Shown here: positions 8,176 through 15,502 of the stretch, piece by piece
Layout: each line of letters opens with the position of its first letter
Numbering within the stretch: the first letter of the stretch is position 1
Assembly (NCBI GenBank): GCA_016200265.1
Contig: JACQFE010000076.1
Coordinates: forward strand, 1-42,187
Source: Planctomycetota bacterium
GTDB lineage: Bacteria; Planctomycetota; Phycisphaerae; UBA1845
Direction: 5' to 3'
DNA: 42,187 nucleotides
Made by a program: the position numbers and the translations under genes
Notes under the pieces: generated by a model
Told to the model about the DNA's origin: nothing
Database searches by the model: none
Seen by the model: only the letters and a program-made list of their open reading frames with translations

Positions 8176-8870
8176 TGCGACACTGGGCGAGAATTGCAGC
8201 GTCAATGCCTGTTTTGGTGTTTGTTTCCGGCTGTTTTTGGGGAGACACGGTGAAATGGACTCCGGCCCAAAAGATGATCGCACAAGTCGATCAATCGCCA
8301 CCCGAGAAGCGTCCGCCCAATTGGGAAGTCACAAAAGCCTTGATGCTACGTCATGAGCCCGAAGTCGGTTCGATCGCCCCGGATTTCACACTCATAACGA
8401 ACGACGGCAAGACGACGATCACGCGTTCCAAGTTCCAGGCCAATCGGCCGCTCGTGCTCGTCTTCGGCAGCTTTACCTGACCACCCTTCCGGCGTCAGGC
8501 TGACGCCCTCACCTCGCTGCAGGAAAAATGGAAGGATCGCGTCGCGTTTCTGTTCGTGTACATCCATGAGGCCCACGCCAGCGACGAATGGCAGATGCCT
8601 GACAACGTCAAACAAGGCATCGTCTATGAACAGCCCAAGTCGCTCGACGCTCGCCGCGAGGTCGCGGGCAAATGCTGCACGTCGATGCAAATGCTCATGA
8701 CTTGTGTCGTGGATGACATGAACAATAGTGTGGACAACGCCTATGCCGCCTGGCCCGAACGGTTTTTCATTGTGGATCGCGGAGGTCGCATTGCTTATGC
8801 CGGGTCTCAAGGCCCGTGGGGCTTCAAGCCGGAAGAAGTCGAAAAGTGGCTTCGGAAAAATGTTCGTTGA
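8172..8870 (+). CDS. Iodothyronine-deiodinase-like lipoprotein, probable selenoprotein (in-frame TGA at 8478-8480)
   Basis: This is a thioredoxin-fold protein of the deiodinase (T4_deiodinase) family, 232 residues if TGA 8478-8480 is read as selenocysteine 103. The redox motif reads FGSFT-U-PPFR, matching the family active site, in which U reduces carbon-halogen bonds in vertebrates; the bacterial substrate is unknown. Downstream and in the same frame come VYIHEAHASDEW, DDMNNSVDNAYAAWPER and GSQGPWGFKPEEV, all strongly deiodinase-like, so coding clearly continues past the TGA. A hairpin with SECIS geometry follows. The N-terminus has a lipoprotein signal (VFVSGC). ATG 8172 overlaps the aminotransferase stop. 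Ordinary gene callers would split this into two fragments. A nonsense mutation or sequencing error is the main alternative. Confidence 0.87.
8478..8507 (+). promoter_or_regulatory. Candidate bacterial SECIS element after the in-frame TGA
   Basis: GGCGTCA (8491-8497) and TGACGCC (8501-8507) form a perfect 7-pair stem closing a GGC loop (8498-8500). The loop begins 17 bases after the TGA. Known bacterial SECIS elements need a short stem, a small apical loop with a G at its start, and a UGA-to-loop distance of about 16-37 bases; this hairpin fits. It lies inside the coding sequence, as bacterial SECIS elements do. SelB binding is inferred. Confidence 0.75.
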
Positions 8871-8937
8871 GTCGGTCGATGCGGGCAATCCTAAGGAACG
8901 GAATCATACCGAATACAACTCAAGCGTAGTACGCAAC

Positions 8938-8968
8938 ACCCCTTTATCCCCCCTTATCAAGGGGGGAG
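8938..8968. repeat. Intergenic copy of a C6TT-loop-AAG6 palindromic repeat
   Basis: CCCCCCTT (8948-8955) and AAGGGGGG (8959-8966) form a perfect 8-pair stem with an ATC loop, preceded by CCCCTTTAT. A near-identical copy with loop GGC lies in frame inside the methyltransferase gene at 11047-11078. It sits between the convergent deiodinase-like and nhaA genes, where it could also act as a weak terminator hairpin, though no T-tract follows. Confidence 0.8.
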
Positions 8969-9009
8969 GCGATACGATATGCTCGCACGAGTATCGATTG
9001 GAATCCGTA

Positions 9010-10191
9010 TCATTCCTTGTCGCGAGGTAGAACGCGTTTCAGCCATATGTATCCAATGGTGGCAGCCGTGGTGGATCCCGTCAGAACGCCCAATCGCATG
9101 GCATTCTCACTTTCCATCGAGATTCCATCGAACGCGAGAATGCCAATAAAGAGGCTCATCGTGAAGCCGACGCCGCACAAGATGCTCAAACCGATCAAGC
9201 TCGCCCAGGTACATCCTCTGGGGCGTGATGCAATGCCGCTTCGAACCAGGGCGAAACTCGCCGCGGAAATTCCCAATGGCTTGCCCACGAGAAGACCGAC
9301 GATGATCCCCAACGGGATTCGACCGAAGAGCACGCTCAGGGTCATGCCGCGCAAAGGCACTCCGGCATTGGAGAATGCGAATAGCGGAACAATGAGAAAA
9401 GCAACCCAAGGGTGCAACGCTTGTTGAAGGCGCAGTGACATTGGCTGGCCGCTTTCCCCGGTCCCTCGATATGGAATCACCAGGCCGATGGCCACGCCGG
9501 CCAATGTGGCGTGAACACCTGATTTCAGCACACATAGCCAAATCAGCATCCCCACAAAGATGTAAATTGTGCGTCGATTCACACGAAGCCGACTAAACGT
9601 GGCCAAGATGCCAAGTCCAAGCAGAGCGAGGCCAAGCGCCCAATAGGAGAGCTCGCTTGCGTAAAAGATTGCGATGATGACGATGGCGATCAAGTCGTCG
9701 ATGACAGCGATGGACGTGAGAAGCACCTTCATCCCGAAGGGCACGCGAGTTCCGAGCATGGAGAGAACACCGAGAGAAAATGCGATGTCCGTCGCGGATG
9801 GAATCGCCCATCCTCGCACCGCAATGGGTTCCCGTGAATTGAACAAATAGTAGATAAAGGCCGGCAGCAGGACGCCTCCAATCGCGGCCGCGACGGGCAG
9901 TGTCACATGTTGCAGCTTCGAGAGTTCACCCACGAGAAGCTCACGCTTCAGCTCAAGGGCCACCAACAGGAAAAACAGTGCCATCAATCCATCATTGATG
10001 ACCAACAACACCGTCTCTCGAAGTGCAAATGCTCCGAGTCGAATTTCGATTGGGAAGTCGAGAACGGCTCGATACCATTCTGATAATATGGGGAGATTTG
10101 CGCACGCCATGCCGAGCAGGGCGGCGATCATTAAGAGCATCCCACCGGCGGATTCGAGTTTGAGAAATCTGGCGATTACGCTCGTTGTCAT
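9010..10191 (-). CDS. nhaA: Na+/H+ antiporter NhaA
   Basis: This inner-membrane antiporter exchanges Na+ for H+ and serves pH and sodium homeostasis. At 393 residues it matches the usual length of about 390 and has about a dozen hydrophobic segments. The paired aspartates of the transport site are visible as Asp165-Asp166 in IAVIDDLIAI, equivalent to D163/D164 of the E. coli protein. Asp135 in PSATDIAFSLG corresponds to D133. The conserved ALELKREL follows the second helix. ATG 10191 gives a typical N-terminus; the frame is open further upstream but encodes nothing family-like. It stands alone, with no NhaR-type regulator next to it. Confidence 0.95.
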   Translation of the reverse strand: MTTSVIARFLKLESAGGMLLMIAALLGMACANLPILSEWYRAVLDFPIEIRLGAFALRETVLLVINDGLMALFFLLVALELKRELLVGELSKLQHVTLPVAAAIGGVLLPAFIYYLFNSREPIAVRGWAIPSATDIAFSLGVLSMLGTRVPFGMKVLLTSIAVIDDLIAIVIIAIFYASELSYWALGLALLGLGILATFSRLRVNRRTIYIFVGMLIWLCVLKSGVHATLAGVAIGLVIPYRGTGESGQPMSLRLQQALHPWVAFLIVPLFAFSNAGVPLRGMTLSVLFGRIPLGIIVGLLVGKPLGISAASFALVRSGIASRPRGCTWASLIGLSILCGVGFTMSLFIGILAFDGISMESENAMRLGVLTGSTTAATIGYIWLKRVLPRDKE

Positions 10192-10225
10192 TTGAAACAA
10201 CTTGCTGCCTTGGTTGTCGAGTCGC

Positions 10226-10384
10226 TCAAAACAGCGGATAGATGAACGGCGCAAGCGGCGAGCTGCTGGCGAAGAGCATTAACGCCCCGACGATGAGCAG
10301 GACGAGGATCAGCGGCACGAGCCACCACTTCTTCTCGTGCATGATGAACAGGAAGAATTCTTTAACCAGCGATTGCCGGGCCAT
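10226..10384 (-). CDS. DUF5989-like small membrane protein
   Basis: This 52-residue protein begins MARQSLVKEFFLFIMHEKKWW, then has one hydrophobic helix (LVPLILVLLIVGALMLF) and ends SPLAPFIYPLF. The KKWW turn followed by a single helix and an APFIY-[TP]-L-F terminus is the pattern of DUF5989 proteins, whose function is unknown. ATG 10384 is chosen because it begins the conserved part. It is 34 bases upstream of nhaA in the same direction, so the two may share a transcript. Confidence 0.75.
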   Translation of the reverse strand: MARQSLVKEFFLFIMHEKKWWLVPLILVLLIVGALMLFASSSPLAPFIYPLF

Positions 10385-10435
10385 GGGGGGGTTATAGCAG
10401 ACGCATCGAAATCGGTCGATGCAGACAGACAGCCT

Positions 10436-10516
10436 TTCCAATTGCCGATTTTCAATTTCCGATCGCCAATTGGAGAATCAACGGCCCTCCAAATTGGAAA
10501 TTGGCAATTGGCAATC
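10436..10516. repeat. Imperfect inverted repeat built from TTGGCAAT / AAATTGG units
   Basis: TTCCAATTGCCGATTTTCAA at one end is mirrored by AAATTGGAAATTGGCAATTG at the other, separated by a short spacer with another CCAATTGG. Such AT-rich, self-complementary units look like interspersed repeats rather than coding sequence. The block lies just upstream of, and in frame with, the methyltransferase gene. It may therefore carry promoter function or be read as an N-terminal extension if translation begins at ATG 10419. Confidence 0.7.
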
Positions 10517-10535
10517 CGTCCCCGACAATCCGTTC

Positions 10536-11852
10536 GTGTCAGAACAACCGACCAAGCCGGAGTTTCAATCTCCGTGGGTGCATCTCCGCTCGGCCACGTA
10601 CCACCCGTTCATCTACTCGCGGATGATTCGGGAGGTCGATCGAGCGGCCAAGCAAGGCGACGTGGTCAATGTATACGACAAGGCCGGCATACTCTTCGGG
10701 CGAGGGCTTTTCAATCCGCGTTCGATGATCGCCGTACGGATGCTGGTTCATGGCGATCGGGCGGTGGATGAGGGGTTCTGGCAATCGGCGATTGGGCAAG
10801 CGATCGAACTCCGGCGGCGGCACAAGATCGAAGAGCAAACCGATGCCTATCGGCTCGTTCATGCCGAAGGCGACGGACTTAGCGGCCTGATCTTGGAGCG
10901 CTATGCGGACGTGCTCGTATTCGAGGCTTTCTCCGTCGGGATGTACCAACGGGTGGACATGCTGGCGCGTATCGCAGGCGAACTACTCGGTCCGCCGACA
11001 ATCCTGGAGCGCGTACCGCGGCGGGTGCAACCGGGGCATGATTCAACCCCCCTTAATCCCCCCTTGGCAAGGGGGGAGCCGGCACCAGGACAAATAGGCT
11101 CTGTCGAGAACCGATCCACCATTTGGCGGATTGTTTCCCGCGTCGATGACAACGTTGAGCGGCTCGAAGGATTTCGCTCGAAGCCGCGGGCAAGCCCCTC
11201 AATTGAAAACCTCATCATCCGTGAACATGGCATCCGCTACCGTGTGGACGTCGAGGGCGGTCAAAAGACCGGATTTTTTTGCGATCAGCGCGAAAATCGC
11301 TTGCGGTTCTCGAAGTTTTGCGAGGGGTCATCGGTTTTGGATCTTTGTTGCTACACCGGCGGGTTCGGGCTGGCGGCCAAGGTGCTCGGCAAGGCCAATG
11401 AAGTCACCAGCGTCGATCTTGACGAATCGGCTCTCGAAATCGCCAAATCGAATGCGAATCTGAATCAGGTGCGAATCAGCCACGTTCATTCGGATGTGTT
11501 TCCGTATTTGCGGCAGATGATCGCGAATGGCCGGCAGTTTGACGCCGTCGTGCTCGATCCGCCGAAACTCGCCCTCACGCGGGACGATTACGAAGACGCC
11601 GTTCACAAGTATCAGGACTTGAACCAGCTCGCGTTGCAGGTGGTTCGTCCCGGCGGGTTCTTTGTGACTTGTAGTTGCAGCGGGTTGGTTTCGAGCGAGG
11701 CGTTCATGGAAGTCGTCATGCGGGCGGCGCGATGGGTGCGTGTAAATTTGCAACTCATCGACCGCACGGGTCCTGGGCCGGACCACCCAGTGATGCTGAA
11801 TTGCCCGGAATCGAGCTATTTGAAGGTGCTTTGGTTCCGGCGAATTTCATAA
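10536..11852 (+). CDS. rlmI: RlmI-like class I SAM-dependent 23S rRNA (cytosine-C5) methyltransferase with an inserted repeat
   Basis: RlmI-family enzymes methylate a cytosine C5 in 23S rRNA. The N-terminal PUA domain (SPWVHLRSATYHPFIYSRMI) is followed by the family linker (YRLVHAEGDGLSGLILERY) and a Rossmann methyltransferase fold. That fold shows SAM-binding VLDLCCYTGGFGLAA, acidic VTSVDLDESAL, catalytic VVLDPPK and VTCSCSG. The 438 residues exceed the usual 390-400. The surplus is a block of about 40 residues between ILERV and VDDNVERLEG, which are normally almost contiguous; part of it (TPLNPPLARGEP) is encoded by a palindromic repeat. GTG 10536 is chosen because the upstream in-frame segment from ATG 10419 is repeat sequence. 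The exact RlmI assignment within the family is inferred. Confidence 0.87.
   Translation: MSEQPTKPEFQSPWVHLRSATYHPFIYSRMIREVDRAAKQGDVVNVYDKAGILFGRGLFNPRSMIAVRMLVHGDRAVDEGFWQSAIGQAIELRRRHKIEEQTDAYRLVHAEGDGLSGLILERYADVLVFEAFSVGMYQRVDMLARIAGELLGPPTILERVPRRVQPGHDSTPLNPPLARGEPAPGQIGSVENRSTIWRIVSRVDDNVERLEGFRSKPRASPSIENLIIREHGIRYRVDVEGGQKTGFFCDQRENRLRFSKFCEGSSVLDLCCYTGGFGLAAKVLGKANEVTSVDLDESALEIAKSNANLNQVRISHVHSDVFPYLRQMIANGRQFDAVVLDPPKLALTRDDYEDAVHKYQDLNQLALQVVRPGGFFVTCSCSGLVSSEAFMEVVMRAARWVRVNLQLIDRTGPGPDHPVMLNCPESSYLKVLWFRRIS
11047..11078. repeat. In-gene copy of the C6TT-loop-AAG6 palindromic repeat
   Basis: CCCCCCTT (11058-11065) and AAGGGGGG (11069-11076) pair across a GGC loop, preceded by CCCCTTAAT. 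The block matches the intergenic copy at 8938-8968 at all but a few positions. It is read in frame within the methyltransferase as LNPPLARGE. Confidence 0.85.
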
Positions 11853-11909
11853 AAAAGACGGACGGAAGATGACGCCGTGGCGAACGACATCTTCCGTCTC
11901 GTCAGTTTT
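11851..11909. terminator. Bidirectional terminator between the methyltransferase and the lysine-rich microprotein gene
   Basis: GACGGAAGATG (11861-11871) pairs perfectly over 11 bases with CATCTTCCGTC (11888-11898). An inner CGCC/GGCG helix lies within the 16-base loop. On the minus strand the stem is followed by CGTCTTTTTT; on the plus strand, by TCGTCAGTTTT. It can therefore end transcription from both convergent genes, most strongly on the minus strand. Confidence 0.8.
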
Positions 11910-12009
11910 GCTACCCGCGTCTTGCGTCTACGCACTAGGCCTAGCCGACCGCCGTGGCGTGGGTCGGCATGGCCGGCGAAAACGACGCCGGCGGGCAAAG
12001 TCCGGGTTA

Positions 12010-12078
12010 CTACTTCTTTGCGGACTTCTTCTTTGAAGTCTTCTTGGCCTTCTTTGCTGCTTTACGTTTCTTTGCCAT
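12010..12078 (-). CDS. 22-residue lysine-rich basic microprotein (histone-H1-tail-like)
   Basis: ATG 12078 opens 22 codons ending at TAG 12010-12012. The peptide begins MAKKRKAAKK and contains only M, A, K, R, T and S, with well over half Lys or Arg. This resembles the Lys/Ala repeats of H1-like nucleoid proteins. AAGGAGGTGA, a complete anti-Shine-Dalgarno match, lies about 10 bases upstream, unusual in this window and strong evidence of efficient translation. A terminator hairpin lies downstream at 11861-11898. Nucleic acid or nucleoid binding is inferred from charge only. It could also act as a leader peptide, but no downstream gene on that strand depends on it. Confidence 0.7.
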   Translation of the reverse strand: MAKKRKAAKKAKKTSKKKSAKK

Positions 12079-12380
12079 TCAGTGCTCACCTCCTTTCTTT
12101 CACGAAATAGTACACGTTCGCCGTATCGTGTCAAAGGAAATTTTCAATGTCAAGTGCTTCGACGATGGTTCATCGGACATTTTTTTGAATTTCAATAGTG
12201 CGATTGAACGATCATCTCTCGCGTGAGGGACACGTCCTGGCACGTCGATGCGAGAAAAACTTGCGCGAACGAATTGTGCGCCGTCGAGCCGGTCGGAGCG
12301 ACGGGCAATTTCTCGCCGCGATGCAAATGAAGTCGCGAACGAGGGGGCACACCACCACGCACTGGCGCGTTGTAATGGCA
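12079..12380. other. Intergenic region upstream of the microprotein gene
   Basis: This stretch holds the microprotein's ribosome-binding site and presumably its promoter. Short open frames are present on both strands without recognisable products. I see no repeat or RNA gene. Confidence 0.4.
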
Positions 12381-13064
12381 TCATGGCAACTTCCCCGCGA
12401 GCATCGTCACCGAATCAAGAAAACGCCGTAAAACAAGGATTATTTGCTCAATACGATCCATGAATTCGACATCGAAGCGGAAGCCGAATGTGCTTTCGCC
12501 CAAGTCGTTGGCGAAAATGATATTGCCGCCAAAGGCCGGATGTGAATTTCTTGCGAGAACGCCGTCGAATGACTCCCTTGGATCGTCATCTTGAACAGGA
12601 TTTCCGCGCGGCTGAGATTGGGCGATCGACGACTCAACAACGGTGACAAGGCCATCGACATCATTCCATCATGCTTCTTCGCAATCGTTGAAAAAATTTT
12701 TTCTTTTTCTTGATTTTTCCCACATCAGCTTGGTTGATCAATTGCATTTTGAAGGAATTGAGAGCGACTCGGTCATGCCGCTGTGTTGTGTTTGAATTGC
12801 GAACGCGACGATGACGAACCCGATTCACACGTACAGAATACGCAAACGGGTCATTCGGTTTGTTCATGGAAGAGACGCGCCAAGAAACGGGCGATATTTG
12901 CCGATGCCTTGCAACAGGTTCATCCCGGTGGCCAAGTCTCCCGGATCAGGAGTGCCGAAATAATCGATGTCGAAGGACCAAAAATTGATGAGCGGCGCCG
13001 GTTGGTTTGGACCATCGATCAGGGTCAGGAGTCGATTGGAGAGAAGACTTTGCTGGCATTCGCG
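12381..13064 (-). pseudogene. Frame-broken coding-like remnants, family unknown
   Basis: No intact gene spans this area, but the minus strand carries successive open pieces of protein-like composition in different frames. Piece A (13064-12864) contains PAPLINFWSFDIDYFGTPDP and ends at a TGA overlapping an ATG. Piece B (12867-12661) starts at that ATG and runs into a homopolymer-rich tract of A and T at 12691-12718. Piece C (12668-12381) has no start codon and contains NSHPAFGGNIIFANDLGEST. Together they suggest one or two decayed genes with frameshifts. Plus-strand frames here are also partly open, so the strand assignment is uncertain. I recognise no family. Confidence 0.27.
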
Positions 13065-13140
13065 TCACGCGGAAGCGTTCTAAGGCGGAGCCAATCAACG
13101 AGACTTCCCAGATTTTTGGAGCTTATGAGCTTTTCAATTA

Positions 13141-14427
13141 TTATTCCAGCAGTCGACGATGAACCAAGATGGGTTCAATCCAATCCAGTCGATCCTGCAA
13201 ATCGGCATTCTCTCCGTAATCCACCTGTAGATTCATCGAGGACGCACCATGAAGATCAATTCGAAATGGCCCACATAACACACCGCGTCGAACAGATGTT
13301 CGCTTCAATTTTTCCACGCCGTCTACAGAAATGGATACGTCGACATCTGCCAGAGAGCCGCTTTCATCGTCCATGCCGAATGCGATCACCAATTCATCGT
13401 AGTTTCCGCCAAGCCCATACGACAGCGACGATCGACTGTGGACGCCGATTCCGTGCTCGAACGTGCGGCCGGTGACCTGAAGCGGACCACCCATGACGTT
13501 CCGATCCATCATCGGCGGCCAATCCACACCCATCAAGCTTTGCCCGCTCGCGGTGAACAAGTCGTTCGAACGCGCCTCCGCGTCGCTGAGCCAATTCCAA
13601 CGTCCGCCGGCAATGTCAATTCGAACGATGTTCCGCAGGTCAAAGTGAACGCGTTCATCGTCCGGCGTCTTTGCTTCGATGTATTCGTCCGCCCATTCCA
13701 ACCCGGCGGCAGTTACCCGTTCAGTGCTCGACAGCGTGAACACGGCCCGCAACCGCGCGGCATCTTTCACGCTGGATTTTCCGAAACGACATGCTACTGC
13801 GACGCTGTTTGGTATTCGGACGTCACCATTGGGAGTGTCAATTGCGATTCCTTCGGGGTCGAGCGAGGTAATGAAGCCGCGTACGATATCGCCATTGGCC
13901 GCAAGCACCGCGTCCTCTTCAATCCCATCGCCGCGAAGGAACCGAATAACCCTGCTGCGCTGAGCCGCGTTGTCCCCTGCCGACCAGACCATTCGAGCAG
14001 AGTTGTCCAGAGCGACGCGGACTTTGCCGAGCATTGTGCTTTGAATGACGAAGTGTTCCGAGCGTCCTTCGACGATTCGGCCGATGATCCGATCACCGCC
14101 GTTCAGGTCGACGCGAACTTCGCCGCGAATGGTCGTGTTGCCATTTCCGCTGGGGTTGTTGGGAACTGCCTCGCCTGTCGATCCGGTGGGATGGGCGATC
14201 AAAATCGAAATGATCTCGTCCGCCTTGATCCGCTGAGTTTCTCCATCCACTCGGATCGCAACGCCTTCGACCAATGAAAATCCCACGAGTCGGCCACTGA
14301 CTGATTCAGGTCCGATGGTGCGCACGTTGGCTTGGATTTCGGCGGCTCGAGTGGTGGTCGAAGCCGCCAGGGCGAGCAAGCACGCGCTCGCGAAACCAAA
14401 TCGAGAATGTCGAACGATTGAGAACAT
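13141..14427 (-). CDS. Secreted NPCBM-domain protein
   Basis: This 428-residue protein has an N-terminal signal peptide (FASACLLALAASTTTRAAE). A beta-rich central region with repeated GDIVRGFI / VRGEVRVDLNGGDRIIGRIV strands follows, and then a C-terminal NPCBM-like jelly roll. The NPCBM region shows FEHGIGVHSRSSLSY, a block typical of this carbohydrate-binding module found with glycoside hydrolases. No catalytic domain is evident, so a sugar-binding or envelope role is inferred. It is the last gene of the MoxR cluster, starting 8 bases after the preceding stop. The open frame extends upstream of ATG 14427, but only this ATG gives a signal peptide. Confidence 0.83.
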   Translation of the reverse strand: MFSIVRHSRFGFASACLLALAASTTTRAAEIQANVRTIGPESVSGRLVGFSLVEGVAIRVDGETQRIKADEIISILIAHPTGSTGEAVPNNPSGNGNTTIRGEVRVDLNGGDRIIGRIVEGRSEHFVIQSTMLGKVRVALDNSARMVWSAGDNAAQRSRVIRFLRGDGIEEDAVLAANGDIVRGFITSLDPEGIAIDTPNGDVRIPNSVAVACRFGKSSVKDAARLRAVFTLSSTERVTAAGLEWADEYIEAKTPDDERVHFDLRNIVRIDIAGGRWNWLSDAEARSNDLFTASGQSLMGVDWPPMMDRNVMGGPLQVTGRTFEHGIGVHSRSSLSYGLGGNYDELVIAFGMDDESGSLADVDVSISVDGVEKLKRTSVRRGVLCGPFRIDLHGASSMNLQVDYGENADLQDRLDWIEPILVHRRLLE

Positions 14428-14434
14428 AAGCAAC

Positions 14435-15502
14435 CTATTTTTGAAAGATCGGCAGCAGCCGATTGGGGATCTGAAGAATGACGAGGGCCATGGCCGTCCC
14501 GTACTCATCGCCAGCCTGACCTCGCCAGAATCCTTCCGGTTCCTGCTTTTCCAGCAATTCGGCTCGTGTTTGCGGCCACCATCGCTGCCAGTACTTATCG
14601 CCGGCAAGGAACATCGCCTGTGCCGCGTAATAATGCCCATAAAAATAGTGCCCGACGACCTGTTCCTGCGGCGGAACGAAGCGACCAATGTACTCCAACC
14701 CGCGAATGACCTCGTCGGCATTGTAGAGACCGGCATATTGCAACGAGGCGACCGCACCTGCCGACCGTGCAAATGCAGAGCCGCCGGAATTGAGCATGTA
14801 CCGAAAGCCGCCGTCCGGGTTCTGGCTGGCCTTGACATATTCCACCGCGTGATCGATGACGTTCTTGTCCACATAGACGCCGACGTTTCTGGCCGCTCGC
14901 AAGGCCATCATCTCGCATACGGTGACCGAAATATCGGCATCGGCCCGCACAGGCTGATAACGCCATCCGCCTTCTTCATTTTGCGTGTTGGCAATGAGCC
15001 GGGTCGCACGGCGGAGCGCTTCGCGGACCTCCGGTCGCGGCGACATGCCGTCAATCTCCGCCAAAAACAGCGTTGCGAAACCGTGACCATACATGGGACC
15101 GTGCGAAGTTTCGGCCGCCAAAAGACCGCTTTCGGAAGATTGTGAGAGCACAAAATCGAGGATTCGATCGACCTGGTGGGCATACCGTCCGCGGCCCGGC
15201 GTGTTCCCATCCGCGAGGAACGCCAAGCCTGCAAGCCCGGTGATCCCCACGTGCGACCCGTAATGCGAGAGCATTCCGTACGAGCCGTCAGGGCTTTGAT
15301 TTTGCGCGAGCCAGGCGAGCCCTTTATCGACGGCCACCATCGTTGCCGAAGAAAGCTCATTGTCTGCGGAAACCGGGATCGTGGCACGCTCCGTCTGGAC
15401 CGGCGCCTGACTTTCGGCCGCAGATGGGTCCACTGCAGCAGCAAGTGCGCAACCGACCGCAATTTGGAGCGCGGATGGAATCAACCTGGTTTTCGATCTC
15501 AT
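14435..15502 (-). CDS. Secreted squalene-cyclase/prenyltransferase-repeat protein
   Basis: This 355-residue protein has a signal sequence (LQIAVGCALAAAV), then alpha/alpha-toroid repeats bearing QW-like motifs: QNQSPDGSYG, QNEEGGWRYQP, QNPDGGFRYM and QEPEGFWRG. These are the structural repeats of terpene cyclases and protein prenyltransferases. The DXDD acid motif of squalene-hopene cyclase is not visible and the protein is too short for a cyclase, so it is probably a non-enzymatic binding protein. Planctomycetes encode many such proteins next to MoxR/vWA genes. ATG 15502 overlaps the preceding stop as ATGA and has GGAG 8 bases upstream. Confidence 0.85.
   Translation of the reverse strand: MRSKTRLIPSALQIAVGCALAAAVDPSAAESQAPVQTERATIPVSADNELSSATMVAVDKGLAWLAQNQSPDGSYGMLSHYGSHVGITGLAGLAFLADGNTPGRGRYAHQVDRILDFVLSQSSESGLLAAETSHGPMYGHGFATLFLAEIDGMSPRPEVREALRRATRLIANTQNEEGGWRYQPVRADADISVTVCEMMALRAARNVGVYVDKNVIDHAVEYVKASQNPDGGFRYMLNSGGSAFARSAGAVASLQYAGLYNADEVIRGLEYIGRFVPPQEQVVGHYFYGHYYAAQAMFLAGDKYWQRWWPQTRAELLEKQEPEGFWRGQAGDEYGTAMALVILQIPNRLLPIFQK

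Noticed and set aside
8172..8480. Deiodinase-like gene as a truncated pseudogene ending at TGA 8478
   Set aside because: The TGA falls exactly at the family selenocysteine site, the frame continues with conserved blocks and a SECIS-like hairpin follows, so recoding is the better explanation.
8948..8966. Palindrome as a factor-independent terminator for the deiodinase-like or nhaA gene
   Set aside because: No T-tract follows on either strand and a near copy occurs inside a coding sequence, so it is better described as an interspersed repeat.
12783..13475. Plus-strand open frame of 230 residues at the broken region
   Set aside because: It extends far into the antisense of the NPCBM gene and shows no motif or ribosome-binding site.
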